DNA of 42,303 bases from Rhodospirillales bacterium (GCA_009377525.1 WHTW01000056.1:1-42303); one strand, 5' to 3'. Positions 17,009 through 26,239 are shown, numbered from the stretch's first letter. Program-made: numbers and translations. Notes: generated by a model from the letters alone, not told the origin.

Positions 17009-17335
17009 ATGTGCGGCCTGTGCGGCACCCTGGTTGGTGCAGAGGACTGGAGCGGCACTGCCATCGGCAACGAGGGCGCGACGCGCCGGGCGGCGCGGCA
17101 GCGCCGTGTCCGCCTCGCCAACCAGGTGTTGACGCATTTCGGCCTGAGGCTCGACGACTGGCAGGGCAGCGCCTTCCTGCTCAGCAGCCGCACCGGCAAG
17201 ACCGAGATGGCCGACAGTCTCCTGGCGGTCTGGCGGGCCGGTGCCACGATCTGCGGGTGCCCGCTCGATCCGCTCGATCCCAGCCTCATCGAGCGACTCG
17301 AGGCGCTCACGCCCCCACCGGGCGCGGGAGCATAG
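17009..17335 (+). CDS. Small CGLCG-motif protein (108 aa)
   Basis: No named family is recognised. It begins MCGLCGTLVGAEDW and ends with an ICGCPLDPLDPSLIERLE segment, so two Cys pairs (CxxC and CxC) lie at the two ends and could jointly bind a metal. The middle is helical and basic. A GTG at 16997 overlapping the previous stop would add four residues. It sits between the deacetylase and a CobW GTPase, 2 bp before the GTPase start, so it is a candidate client or partner of that metallochaperone (inference). Confidence 0.65.
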   Translation: MCGLCGTLVGAEDWSGTAIGNEGATRRAARQRRVRLANQVLTHFGLRLDDWQGSAFLLSSRTGKTEMADSLLAVWRAGATICGCPLDPLDPSLIERLEALTPPPGAGA

Positions 17336-17337
17336 CG

Positions 17338-18363
17338 ATGGAAGGGCGGGAACTCATCCCCGTCAATGTCATCACCGGCTTCCTCGGCAGCGGCAAGACG
17401 AGCCTGCTGCGCCACCTGCTGGCGGCGCCGGATTTCGCCGACTGCGCCGTGCTCATTAACGAGTTCGGCGAGGTCGGCCTGGACCATCGCCTGGTCGAGC
17501 GCGTCGAAGGCGACCTCGTGCTGCTGCAGAGCGGCTGCATCTGCTGCACGATCCGCGGCGATCTCAGCGAGACGATCCGCGCCCTCTGGGGACGGCGCGA
17601 GCGCGGCGAGGTGATGCCGTTCCGTCGGCTGGTGATCGAGACGACGGGTCTCGCCGATCCGACGCCGATCCTGGCCACGGTCATGAGCGAGAGGGTGATC
17701 TGCCACCATTTTCGCCTGGGCAACGTCGTCACCACAGTGGACGCGGTGAACAGCGCCTCACAGCGCGCGCGTCAGCCGGAATGGCTGAAGCAGGCGGCCG
17801 TCGCCGACCGGCTGATCGTGACCAAGACGGACCTGGCCGAGCCCGCGGCGCTCGATACGCTGCAAGCCGAACTGCACGCCATCAACCCCATAGCGCCGCT
17901 CTTCCTATCGGCGAACGCCCCGCCGGCGGCCCGCGAGCTGCTCGCCCAGGACATCTTCGACCCAGCCGGCAAATCGGCCGAGGTGCGGCGCTGGCTGGCG
18001 GCCGAGCAGGCAGCCGGGCCCGCACACGCGCATCGCCACGACGTCACGCGCCACGACGGCGGCATCGTCTCCTTCACCGTGAGCTTCGCAGAGCCGATCG
18101 ACTGGGGCGCCTTTGGCATTTGGCTCGGCATGCTCGTTGCCGCCCATGGTGAGGCGGTGCTGCGCGTCAAAGGCATCATCCGGGTTGCCGGCGCCGAGAC
18201 GCCGGTCGCGGTGCATGCCGTGCAGCATCTCGTGCACGCTCCGGTCCATCTCGACCGCTGGTCCGATGATGATCGCCTGTCGCGCCTGACCTTCATCGTC
18301 CGCGATCTCGATCCCGCTCTGGTCCGCCGCTCGCTCGCAGCGTTCTGCCGCCTGGGCCTCTGA
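17338..18363 (+). CDS. COG0523 (CobW/CobW_C) GTPase, first copy (341 aa)
   Basis: A G3E-family GTPase that typically delivers or inserts a metal into a client enzyme. Walker A GFLGSGKT is at residues 14-21, the CxCC metal motif CICC at 67-70, ETTGLADP near 101, and TKTD (guanine specificity) at 162-165. A His-rich linker (AHAHRHDVTRHD) precedes the CobW C-terminal domain, which has GEAVLRVKGII and HAVQHLVH. The gene is coupled to the CGLCG protein and converges with the formamidase gene. A second family member lies at 19730. Confidence 0.9.
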   Translation: MEGRELIPVNVITGFLGSGKTSLLRHLLAAPDFADCAVLINEFGEVGLDHRLVERVEGDLVLLQSGCICCTIRGDLSETIRALWGRRERGEVMPFRRLVIETTGLADPTPILATVMSERVICHHFRLGNVVTTVDAVNSASQRARQPEWLKQAAVADRLIVTKTDLAEPAALDTLQAELHAINPIAPLFLSANAPPAARELLAQDIFDPAGKSAEVRRWLAAEQAAGPAHAHRHDVTRHDGGIVSFTVSFAEPIDWGAFGIWLGMLVAAHGEAVLRVKGIIRVAGAETPVAVHAVQHLVHAPVHLDRWSDDDRLSRLTFIVRDLDPALVRRSLAAFCRLGL

Positions 18364-18373
18364 AGCAGCGCAT

Positions 18374-19483
18374 CTACTGATCGAAAATGTCGAGCGGCAA
18401 GGACGCCGAGACGATGAAGTTCGGCACATCGACCACTTGGCTCACCTTGAGGTCGACGGCGACGCTCGCAAGGCAATAGGCCTGCTCTCGCGAGTAGCCG
18501 TAAGCATCGCCGAGGTAGTCGAGCATGTTGATGAGCGCATTTCGAGCGGCAAGGGTCAGGTCCTCGGACTCGGCGCGGCCACTCTTGGGCGTGCAGATGC
18601 CTGTCGTGGCGTAGAAACGACGCCCTGCCGCCCTCTCGGACCGGGGAACCTCTGTTTCATATGAGGGATCGGTCTGCTTGCGTCGCCCGGCCTCGCCCTT
18701 CAACAAATCGAAGCGGGCGACGAGTGTGCCCGTCGTCTCGACGGCCGTGCCGCAGGATTCACCATCTCCTTGCGCAAAATGCGCATCGCCGACCGAGAAT
18801 AGCGCACCGGGCACATAGACCGGCAGGTAGAGCGTCGACCCGGCGGTGATCTGCTTGATGTCCATATTGCCGCCGTTTTCATGCGGCGCGATCGTGCGGA
18901 AGGCTGCGGCGGCGATGGCACGATCCGCGGGCAGGGCGCCGGCCGGCTCGGGCGGCATGGCCATGCCGCCGCGCCGGGCAAGCTCGGCTTCGCGCGCGAC
19001 GATCCGCTGAAGCAGTTCGTGCGAGGGCGCGACGCCCATGACGCCCATGAAGGGTGCGCCCGGGATCCTGACTCGGGGCAGCTCGTTCGAGCGTGCGACT
19101 CCATTCCTCATTTCCCAGTGCACGACAAAGGGTTTGGGGAAGAGGTCACGCAAGAAACCGAAGCCCGGCATGATGCAGGTGAAGCCGCGCTCAGCGGTGG
19201 TGATCGCCTCGATCTTGACCGCCAAAAGGTCGCCCGGCTCGGCGCCTTCAACATAGACCGGACCTGTCATCGGATGGACTCGCCCGAGATCGATCGAGGC
19301 GAGGTCCTCATTCTTCGTCCGCGGCCCGATCTGGCCGTCCAGACCGTCGAGCGTATCGACTTCGACGACGGATCCCGGGGCGATGCGCACGATCGGTGCT
19401 ATGTCGGGATGCCACCGATTGTGGCCTTTGTCCGCTTGCTGGAAAAGCGGCAGGTGACGATCGAGACGAATGTGTTGAGTCAT
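18374..19483 (-). CDS. fmdA: Acetamidase/formamidase family amidase (369 aa)
   Basis: A cytoplasmic amidase that hydrolyses formamide or a short-chain amide to ammonia and acid. Signature segments are GPVYVEGAEPGDLLAVKIE (about residues 74-92), PHENGGNMDIKQITAGSTL and VGDAHFAQGDGESCGTAVE, the last rich in likely metal or catalytic residues. The ATG at 19483 is chosen for its GAGGAG upstream and homology start. It is the only gene of the locus on the minus strand: it shares a 246-bp divergent region with the second CobW gene and converges on the first, 10 bp apart. Both the substrate and its metal dependence are family-based. Confidence 0.9.
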   Translation of the reverse strand: MTQHIRLDRHLPLFQQADKGHNRWHPDIAPIVRIAPGSVVEVDTLDGLDGQIGPRTKNEDLASIDLGRVHPMTGPVYVEGAEPGDLLAVKIEAITTAERGFTCIMPGFGFLRDLFPKPFVVHWEMRNGVARSNELPRVRIPGAPFMGVMGVAPSHELLQRIVAREAELARRGGMAMPPEPAGALPADRAIAAAAFRTIAPHENGGNMDIKQITAGSTLYLPVYVPGALFSVGDAHFAQGDGESCGTAVETTGTLVARFDLLKGEAGRRKQTDPSYETEVPRSERAAGRRFYATTGICTPKSGRAESEDLTLAARNALINMLDYLGDAYGYSREQAYCLASVAVDLKVSQVVDVPNFIVSASLPLDIFDQ

Positions 19484-19729
19484 CACGAGGAAGCTCCTCT
19501 CGCACGTCAGACCGACAAACGGTTCGGACGTTTCGACTGTCAGTCTACAGGGCCGTGCTGGCTGCTTCACAACTTAAAGCGCACTGCCGAAGTCCAGCGA
19601 GCACGAGCCTTGCTCCGCCTTGGTGACTGCGCAAAGATCGCCTTACGAGGCTCTGCCGTCGGTTCCTGTGTCCTCGTAGAAAGGCGCGGTACGCATTGGC
19701 CCTCGAGCTCGGTCCCGCGAGATCCAACC
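19484..19729. promoter_or_regulatory. Divergent intergenic region between formamidase and CobW genes
   Basis: 246 bp separate the two starts, enough for back-to-back promoters and a shared operator. No inverted repeat strong enough to name an operator was found by eye. Confidence 0.4.
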
Positions 19730-20743
19730 GTGAGCCGTAACCTCGCGGACCTCGCGAGTGTGCCGACCGAGCCGATCCCGCTGTCGGTGCTGACCGGCTT
19801 TCTCGGCAGCGGCAAGACGACCTTTCTTTCCAGAGTGCTCGCCGTTCCCGATTTGCGGGATACGGCCGTGATCGTCAGCGAGTTCGGCGCCATCGCTCTC
19901 GACCATCTCCTGCTGGAGGCCGCGGTCGATGACGTGCTTGAACTGCCCAACGGCTGCACGTGCTGCGCCGTACATCAAGGGCTCGCCGATTCCTTCTACC
20001 GGCTGCTGAGGGCGCGCCAGGCCATCGCCGGCAGGCCGCCGTTCCGGCGCATCGCGCTCGAGACCAGCGGTCTGGCCGATCCGGGGCCTGTTCTCTACAC
20101 GCTGTCGGCCGACGCCTTTCTCGAGGCCTCGCTCAGGCTCGACCGCGTCGTCACCACTGTCGACGCCGTGATCGGCTCGGAGACCCTCGAACAGTATCCC
20201 GAAGCGGCCGCGCAGGCAGCCGTGGCCGACTTTCTGCTGATCACCAAGACTGATCTTTCGCCGGTGCCCGACGCGCTCGTCCAGCGGCTGGCTTCCTTGA
20301 ACACAACGGCGCCGATTGTGGACGCGAGCGACGCCGATGCCGGCGCTATCCTGTTCGGCGGCTCACCCAAAGCGCTGCCGCGGCCGCGACTGAGCGCGAC
20401 TGTCGCTCATGCGCATGGTATCTACGCCCTTTCGGTTCGATTGCAGCGGCCGATGACCCGGCTGGGCTTTGCCATGGCTTTGGGCGGTCTGGCGCGCGAT
20501 CACGGCGAAAAGCTGCTGCGGGTCAAGGGAGTAGTCGAATTTGCCGACCGCCCCGGTGGGCCGGCGGCGATCCACGCAGTTCAGCACGCGCTTTATCCGC
20601 CGCGATGGCTGGAGCGCTGGCCCGATGCCGACCGCATCAGTCGTCTTGTCTTCGTCGTACGCGATCTCGAGCCGGACGAGATCCTCCGACGGTTCGCTGC
20701 GGGCGAACCTGCACGCATCACCTCTCCGGCAGGAGGAACATGA
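19730..20743 (+). CDS. COG0523 (CobW/CobW_C) GTPase, second copy (337 aa)
   Basis: A second G3E GTPase. GFLGSGKT is at residues 23-30, CTCC at 76-79, ETSGLADP near 107 and TKTD in the G4 position; the C-terminal domain has GEKLLRVKGVVEF and HAVQHALYPPRW. The frame is open far upstream, but homology begins near the GTG at 19730 (a second GTG at 19760 is possible). It differs clearly from the first copy, so it is not a recent duplicate. Its TGA overlaps the ATG of the amidohydrolase (ATGA), which makes that enzyme its likeliest client. Confidence 0.88.
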   Translation: MSRNLADLASVPTEPIPLSVLTGFLGSGKTTFLSRVLAVPDLRDTAVIVSEFGAIALDHLLLEAAVDDVLELPNGCTCCAVHQGLADSFYRLLRARQAIAGRPPFRRIALETSGLADPGPVLYTLSADAFLEASLRLDRVVTTVDAVIGSETLEQYPEAAAQAAVADFLLITKTDLSPVPDALVQRLASLNTTAPIVDASDADAGAILFGGSPKALPRPRLSATVAHAHGIYALSVRLQRPMTRLGFAMALGGLARDHGEKLLRVKGVVEFADRPGGPAAIHAVQHALYPPRWLERWPDADRISRLVFVVRDLEPDEILRRFAAGEPARITSPAGGT

Positions 20744-22167
20744 TGCTGGACCTGGCCATCACGGGGGGCAGCTGCGTGCTGCCGACGGGAACCCAAGTCG
20801 CCGATATCGGCGTAAAGGACGGACGCATCGTTCTGGTCGGCGGCGCCGGCACGTTACCGGAAGCGGTACGTGTCGTGTCGGCTGAGAACCGCCTAGTCAT
20901 TCCGGGCGGCGTCGACCCTCACATTCACTGCGGGTTGGAATGGAAAGTGTCGGGGCAGCCCGTCGTCTACACGGATCCGGCGGCGCAGGTCAGCCGGGCG
21001 GCCTTGCACGGCGGCACCACGACGCTGATCGACTTCGTGCAATGCACGCACGATCGGACCATCCAGCAGTCGATCGAGCACTGGCAGGGCACGTGGAAAG
21101 ACGCCTGCCACTGCGACTACGGCTTCCATCTGATGCTGGTGGGCGCCATGCCGATGGCCCACTTCGGCCAGCTCGCCGACGCGATACAAGACGGCCATGC
21201 CAGCGTGAAGATCTTCACGACAGATATCATCCCGGGCATGGGCAGCCAGCTCATGATGCCTCATGGCCACATCTGGGAAGCCCTGAAGGTGGTGGCGGCC
21301 CAGGGCGGCATCGCGTGCATCCATGCCGAGGACAACGACATCGTCATGTTCATGTACGAGAAGCTGATGCGCGAGAACCGCGTGCACTTCGAGCACCTGG
21401 CCGAAGTGCACAACACGCTCAGCGAGGAGCTCTCCTTCAATCGCGTGATCCGGCTGGCCGAGAACGTCGAGGGAGCCGCCCTCTACATGGTGCATGTCTC
21501 GGCGGCGACCGGCGTGGCGGCGCTCGAATCGTCGCGCGCCCGCGGCTTTCCGATGTACGGCGAAACCCTGCACCAGTACCTGATGTACAACGCCGAGGAC
21601 TACAAGCGTCCGGGCGGCCAGATGTATCACACCTATCCGTCGCTGAAGTTTCCGGAGGACCAGAAGCGTCTCTGGGAGGCGACCAATCGCGGTGCCATCC
21701 AGGCCATCGCCACCGACGAGCTGTGCTGCCCGTTGCGCGCCAAGCTGCAGGGCAGCCGGATCGACGACGTGACGGGCGGCAACTCCGGCGTCGAGCCGCG
21801 CGTCGGGCTCATGTATACGCAAATGGTCACGAAGAGGGGCTATTCGCCCGCCCATTTCGTCGACATGATTTCGAGCAACGCCGCCCGGATCCTGGGTCTC
21901 TACCCCCGCAAGGGAGCGTTGGCGGTGGGCTCCGACGCGGACATAGTGCTGCTGCAGACGGGCATCGAGAAGACAATCCGGGCTGCCGACCTGCACGAGA
22001 CTGACTACACACCCTGGGAGGGGCATGTGGTCACGGCGTGGCCGACCGCCACCATATTGCGTGGCAAGGTCGTTGTGGAAGACGGCGCTTTCCACGGCGA
22101 CCTTCAGGACGGACAATTTCTCAAGCGCAAGGTGGCGGACGAAATACGCAGCCGCCCTGCCGTCTAA
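20740..22167 (+). CDS. Dihydropyrimidinase/hydantoinase-like amidohydrolase (475 aa)
   Basis: A cyclic-amidohydrolase that opens dihydropyrimidine or hydantoin-type rings with two metal ions. Ligands visible are HIH at residues 61 and 63, the carbamylated Lys in ASVKIFTT (K157), H195 in CIHAEDN, H252 in MVHVSA and D326 in ATDELCC. The usual TDH after the last strand reads TDE here. The length is typical. The start has AGGAGG and overlaps the CobW2 stop; a second ATG follows at once. It probably acts with the ABC importer and formamidase; the true substrate is unknown and a D-amino-acid or hydantoin role is only one option. Confidence 0.88.
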   Translation: MMLDLAITGGSCVLPTGTQVADIGVKDGRIVLVGGAGTLPEAVRVVSAENRLVIPGGVDPHIHCGLEWKVSGQPVVYTDPAAQVSRAALHGGTTTLIDFVQCTHDRTIQQSIEHWQGTWKDACHCDYGFHLMLVGAMPMAHFGQLADAIQDGHASVKIFTTDIIPGMGSQLMMPHGHIWEALKVVAAQGGIACIHAEDNDIVMFMYEKLMRENRVHFEHLAEVHNTLSEELSFNRVIRLAENVEGAALYMVHVSAATGVAALESSRARGFPMYGETLHQYLMYNAEDYKRPGGQMYHTYPSLKFPEDQKRLWEATNRGAIQAIATDELCCPLRAKLQGSRIDDVTGGNSGVEPRVGLMYTQMVTKRGYSPAHFVDMISSNAARILGLYPRKGALAVGSDADIVLLQTGIEKTIRAADLHETDYTPWEGHVVTAWPTATILRGKVVVEDGAFHGDLQDGQFLKRKVADEIRSRPAV

Positions 22168-22218
22168 GAGAATGATCGACAGGAATCCAGCGGAGTTGCG
22201 CCGAGGCGTCCGGCAACT

Positions 22219-23429
22219 CGTAAGGTCCAAATACTGGAACGGCCGAGGATCAGCCAGTCAAGCAGGGTCGATATAGCGGTGCTGAAGGTGCCCCTGTACA
22301 ATTTTCCGGACGGTCCGTGACACCGTCGCCGAGGATCGGGGCAGGGGCCGTTATGGATTGGGCGCGCATCCTAGCTTACGTAACGGGGACCGTAGACCAG
22401 GAGCTGTTGGCGCGGAACGAATATCTGGCCGCCGAAAACCGCATCATGAAGGCCCAGTTGAAGGGGCGACCGAAGCTGTCAGATGCCGAGCGAGGCGCGC
22501 TCGGCGAGATCGGTCATCGCCTGGGTCGCAAGGTCCTTGCCGATATCGCCACGGTCGCCCGGCCGGACACTATCCTGGGCTGGTATCGTAAGCTTGTCGC
22601 CCGCAAGTTCGATGGCTCGAAGGCGCGTCGTGGCCCGGGCAGGCCTCGCATCAGGCAAGAGGTCGAGGAGCTGATCATTCGGATGGCCAGCGAGAACCGG
22701 GACTGGGGCTATGATCGGATTGCGGGGGCACTGGGCAATCTGGGGTACGAGATTTCGGATCAAACGATTGGCAATATTCTGCGACGCTACGGTCTGCCGC
22801 CTGGCCGACGTTCGTTCGGACTCACCTCGCGCTGTTGGCGGGGACCGACTTCTTCACCGCCGAGGTGCTGACGTTGCGCGGGCTGGTAACCTACTACGTG
22901 TTGTTCTTCATCCATCTTGAGAGCCGCCGGGTGGATATCGCCGGGATCACTGTTCATCCCGATGAGCGGTGGATGAAGCAAATCGCCCGGAACGCGACCA
23001 TGGAGGACTGCGGCGCACTTCGGGACTTTCGTTATCTCTTGCACGATCGGGACACGAAATTATTGTAACCCGATCGTTCCGGGCCATCCTTGTGTCAGGC
23101 CGGGTTGAACCGCTCGCGCTGCCTGCGCGCAGCCCCAATCTGAATGCCTACACGGAGCGCTGGGTCAGGTCGGTCAAGGAGGAGTGCCTATTCAAGGTGA
23201 TCCTCTTCGGCGAGCGCTCGTTGCGGCGGGTGCTGAGCGACTATGTCGATCATTTCCATGCAGAGCGAAATCACCAGGGGAAAGGCAATATCCTTCTATT
23301 TCCCCGGGATACGGACCGCCACCGCGAGGGGCCGGTGCGGTGCCGCGAGCGATTGGGTGGGCTTCTGCGCTATTATCATCAAGAGGCGGCGTGATGGCGC
23401 GTTGGCCGTTTCAGTTTTTTGACCCTACG
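22219..23429 (+). mobile_element. Insertion sequence, copy 2 (1211 bp)
   Basis: Diverged relative of the IS at 8313-9558 in the same orientation. The left end CGTAAGGTCCAAATACTGGAA and right end TTTCAGTTTTTTGACCCTACG are weakened versions of the copy 1 termini. It carries two lesions in its transposase gene. It lies 51 bp after the amidohydrolase stop. Confidence 0.75.
22353..23394 (+). pseudogene. IS transposase, copy 2, decayed
   Basis: Same transposase as copy 1 but here the early frame is correct (LGWYRKLVARKFDG is uninterrupted). Near 22798-22815 about 28 bases present in copy 1 are missing, which breaks the frame inside LRRYGLPP. Near 23058 extra bases (aaattattgtaacc) bring a stop after LLHDRDTKLL. 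The rest, from RSFRAILVSGRVEP to GGLLRYYHQEAA, is in another frame. Inactive. Confidence 0.8.
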
Positions 23430-23625
23430 GGCGAGCGGACAGGGCGGCCTTCTCCAAGTCGAGGCTCCTGGCGTTCCGCCAATGCCATCGGCGTCTGTGG
23501 CTCGAAATCCTTCGCCCCGAGGTTCGTGAGACTCAGCCGGCACCAGGGCTCGGTTGGTCGCCGCGCTGAAAAGCGGCAAGAAGCTCGAGGCGTTTGCGAT
23601 CAGGTATCGTCCCTCGCGAGCCAGC
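23430..23625. other. Short gap between the IS and the racemase-like gene
   Basis: No convincing gene. A plus-strand frame reading ALKSGKKLEAFAIRYRPSRAS could be the tail of a gene cut by the IS. No terminator was found for the minus-strand operon that ends at 23626. Confidence 0.35.
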
Positions 23626-24381
23626 CTAGAACTTCGAGAACAGGCTCGTGAAGCCGTAGAGGTTGTCGTTGATGCCGTTCGTCCTGAGCGCGTGCCAGTA
23701 GGTGGCGACGTTGATCGAGATCACCGGCTTGTCGAGCCACCGCTCGGCCTCGTCGGCGATGCGGGCCATCGGCAGGTTGGCGCCGAACTGCACGATCGCT
23801 TCGACATCGGGTCCATCGATCGCCTTGATGGCGCGGATCATGTCCTGCGCCGTGACCACGGAATAGGTGGTCGGGCTCTTGCCGCGCATGTGGTTGTAGC
23901 GGACGATCTCGTAGCCCGCGGCGCCGAACACGCCCACCATCTTGGGTTCGATGCTCGGGAAATAGGGCTCCATGATCGCGATGCGGCGCTTCACGCCGTG
24001 GAGCCTGAGGGCTTCGAAGACCGCGTCGGTGGCGATCGCGACCGGGATGTCGAACCCCGCGACCTTACGGATACGCCGCTTGAGTTCCGCGCCCCACTCG
24101 GCGTTGCCGCCCCACACCGCGAGGGCGGAGATGCCCAGAATGAAGGCGTTGGGCCGGCAATCCATCACGCTCGCGACCGCGGGCTCGAGCGCGGCGTCGA
24201 TCAGGCGGATCGATTCGTCGAAATCCTCGTTGGTGCGGATCTGCAGGTCGGGGATCACCATGCGGCCAAGGTGGTTGGTGACGCCCGGCGGGCGCATGTC
24301 GTCGTACTCCGGCTGGACGACCGTGTTGGTGGAGGGTGTGGTGACGCCGAAAGCCATGCGCCAAGCGAGATAGTCACGCAT
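23626..24381 (-). CDS. Asp/Glu racemase superfamily protein (maleate isomerase/AMDase-like), 251 aa
   Basis: The opening FGVTTPSTNTVVQPEYDDM and GVTNHLGRM are the maleate cis-trans isomerase/arylmalonate decarboxylase signature. The two catalytic-Cys positions are altered: the usual GCTSG-like segment reads LGISALAVWGG, and the usual second CTN segment reads QFGANLPMA. The only Cys nearby is in VMDCRPNAF. So the chemistry may differ from racemization, or it may use other residues. The start at 24381 is chosen because homology begins there. It is the last gene of the minus-strand TRAP operon, 13 bp after dctM, so it probably acts on the imported acid. Confidence 0.75.
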   Translation of the reverse strand: MRDYLAWRMAFGVTTPSTNTVVQPEYDDMRPPGVTNHLGRMVIPDLQIRTNEDFDESIRLIDAALEPAVASVMDCRPNAFILGISALAVWGGNAEWGAELKRRIRKVAGFDIPVAIATDAVFEALRLHGVKRRIAIMEPYFPSIEPKMVGVFGAAGYEIVRYNHMRGKSPTTYSVVTAQDMIRAIKAIDGPDVEAIVQFGANLPMARIADEAERWLDKPVISINVATYWHALRTNGINDNLYGFTSLFSKF

Positions 24382-24394
24382 CGGGAACTCCCTG

Positions 24395-25696
24395 TCAGCC
24401 GCGCATCGTCGTGGGCAGCCACAGCGCAATGCCGGGCCACAGGCAAAGGGCAAGGATGCCGAGCAGCATCAGGAAGGCGTAGGGCGCCGACCCGATCGCT
24501 ACCTCGGAGAATTTTCGTCCGCCCGAGATGGCGTGGATGGCAAACAGGTTGAGGCCGACCGGCGGCGTGATCTGCCCGAGCTCGATCAGCACCGTGAGGA
24601 CGATGCCGAACCAGATCAGGTCGAATCCGAAGGCCTGCACCACCGGCAGGAGAACCGGCAGGGTCATGTAGATCATCGAGATGCCGTCGACGAAGAAGCC
24701 GAGCACGACATAGAGAACGACCAGCGCGAGGAAGAACTCCCACTTGCCCAGGCCCAGGCCCATGACCCATTCGCTGACGCCGCGGCTCACGCCGGAGTAA
24801 GTGAGCGCCGTCGACAGGATCTGCGCGCCGATGATGATCAGCACGACCATGCAGGTGGTCTTGACCGTGGCCATCAGCGCCTCGCCGAAGATGCGGCGGC
24901 TGAACCTGCCGTAGCCGGTCGCCAGCACGATGGCGCCCGCGGCGCCGAGCGCCGACGCCTCGGTCGGCGTGGCGAGGCCAGCGTAGATGCTGCCCAGCAC
25001 TACCACCAGCAGGCCGAGGACGGGAAAGACGTGCAGGACCTCGCCGAGTCGGGGCTTGTCGCCGGGGGCGCCGCGCGGCGGCGCATAGTGCGGCTTGAGC
25101 AGCAGCAGGACAGCGATGAAGATCATGAAGGTCATGGCCATCAGCAGGCCCGGCACGATGCCGGCCATGAACAGGCGGGCGATCGACTCCTCCACCAGGG
25201 CGCCGTAGAGGACCATGATGATGCTGGGCGGGATCAGGATGCCCAGCGTGCCGCCCGCCGCGATCGAGCCGAACACGGTCTTGGGCTCGTAGCCGCGCGA
25301 CAGCATCTCGGGGATGGCGACGGTGCCGACGGTGGCGGCGGTGGCGACGCTCGAGCCGGAGGCGGCGGAGAACACCGCGCAGCTCGCGATGTTGGCATGC
25401 AGCAGGCCGCCCGGGAGGCGGCCGAGAAGCACCACGACACCGCGGTAGAAATAGCCGCTGACGCCGCTGCGCAGGATGATCTCGCCCATCAGCAGGAACA
25501 TCGGTATGGCGATCAGGATGTAGCTGTTGGCGTTGTTCCAGATCACCGACGAAAGCGCGGTGAGACCGAGCACGCCCTTGCTGAGATAGAGGACGAGCAC
25601 GCCGCACATGCCGAGCGCGAAGGACGTCCATTGCCCCGCCATCAGCATGACGGCTAGGCTCACCACCAGGATCAGCGTCAGAAGTTCGATGCTCAT
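24395..25696 (-). CDS. dctM: TRAP transporter large permease DctM (433 aa)
   Basis: Large membrane subunit of a tripartite ATP-independent importer, a sodium-driven system with about 12 helices. Family features include the N-terminal LLTLILVVSLAVMLMAGQ, GGTLGILIPPSI near residues 145-156 and a C-terminal GLNLFAIHAISG. Length is typical. It follows dctQ by 6 bp and precedes the racemase-like gene by 13 bp on the same strand. Confidence 0.92.
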   Translation of the reverse strand: MSIELLTLILVVSLAVMLMAGQWTSFALGMCGVLVLYLSKGVLGLTALSSVIWNNANSYILIAIPMFLLMGEIILRSGVSGYFYRGVVVLLGRLPGGLLHANIASCAVFSAASGSSVATAATVGTVAIPEMLSRGYEPKTVFGSIAAGGTLGILIPPSIIMVLYGALVEESIARLFMAGIVPGLLMAMTFMIFIAVLLLLKPHYAPPRGAPGDKPRLGEVLHVFPVLGLLVVVLGSIYAGLATPTEASALGAAGAIVLATGYGRFSRRIFGEALMATVKTTCMVVLIIIGAQILSTALTYSGVSRGVSEWVMGLGLGKWEFFLALVVLYVVLGFFVDGISMIYMTLPVLLPVVQAFGFDLIWFGIVLTVLIELGQITPPVGLNLFAIHAISGGRKFSEVAIGSAPYAFLMLLGILALCLWPGIALWLPTTMRG

Positions 25697-25702
25697 GGGG
25701 GC

Positions 25703-26239
25703 TCAGGGAATGCGGCGGACGCGGTCGACGATCCAGGCTACGAGCTGGAGCAGCAGGATCGCCAGCCCGAGCACCATGACCGACTGGGGAATCCATTCGG
25801 GCGTCTCGATGATCGAGACGGCCTTCGTATCGCGCTCGTAGGCATAGACGACGTGGCGCACGCACACCCAGAGGATGGTCGCCGTGAATGCCGCGGCGGT
25901 CAGCACGATCAGCCAGCGCAGCGCCCGCTTGAGATTGCCGACGGCGCGGTCGTAGAGGATCTCGACGCGGATGAAGCCGCCCTCGCGCAGGGTCCAGGCC
26001 AGCCCGAGGAAGATCGCCGCGGCGTTGAGATAGCCCGCGATCTCGTCGGTCACCAGCAGCGAGGCCTGGAACTGGCGTAGCACCGCCTCCATGCACACGA
26101 TCACCAAGATGCCGACGATGGCGAGCGCGGCCAGCACGCCGCACGCCCACGCGATTCGCTCGACCACGAGGTCGAGCGCACCGCGATTGGAGGGCGGCGC
26201 CGGGGGAGGCGACGGCACGGCTTGCGGATCGGGCGTCAC
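25703..26239 (-). CDS. dctQ: TRAP transporter small permease DctQ (178 aa)
   Basis: Four membrane helices, beginning near IAWACGVLAALAIVGILVIV, with the QASLLVTDEIAGYLN loop and REGGFIRVEI of the family. The start is the GTG at 26239, which overlaps the dctP stop (GTGA) and so couples the two. The longer frame upstream lies within dctP. The N-terminal tail is Pro-rich (QAVPSPPPAPPS). Confidence 0.88.
   Translation of the reverse strand: MTPDPQAVPSPPPAPPSNRGALDLVVERIAWACGVLAALAIVGILVIVCMEAVLRQFQASLLVTDEIAGYLNAAAIFLGLAWTLREGGFIRVEILYDRAVGNLKRALRWLIVLTAAAFTATILWVCVRHVVYAYERDTKAVSIIETPEWIPQSVMVLGLAILLLQLVAWIVDRVRRIP

Noticed and set aside
24255..26150. A 631-codon minus-strand frame across the TRAP genes
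   Set aside because: It is an out-of-phase shadow of dctM and dctQ, which show clear membrane helices and family motifs in their own frames.
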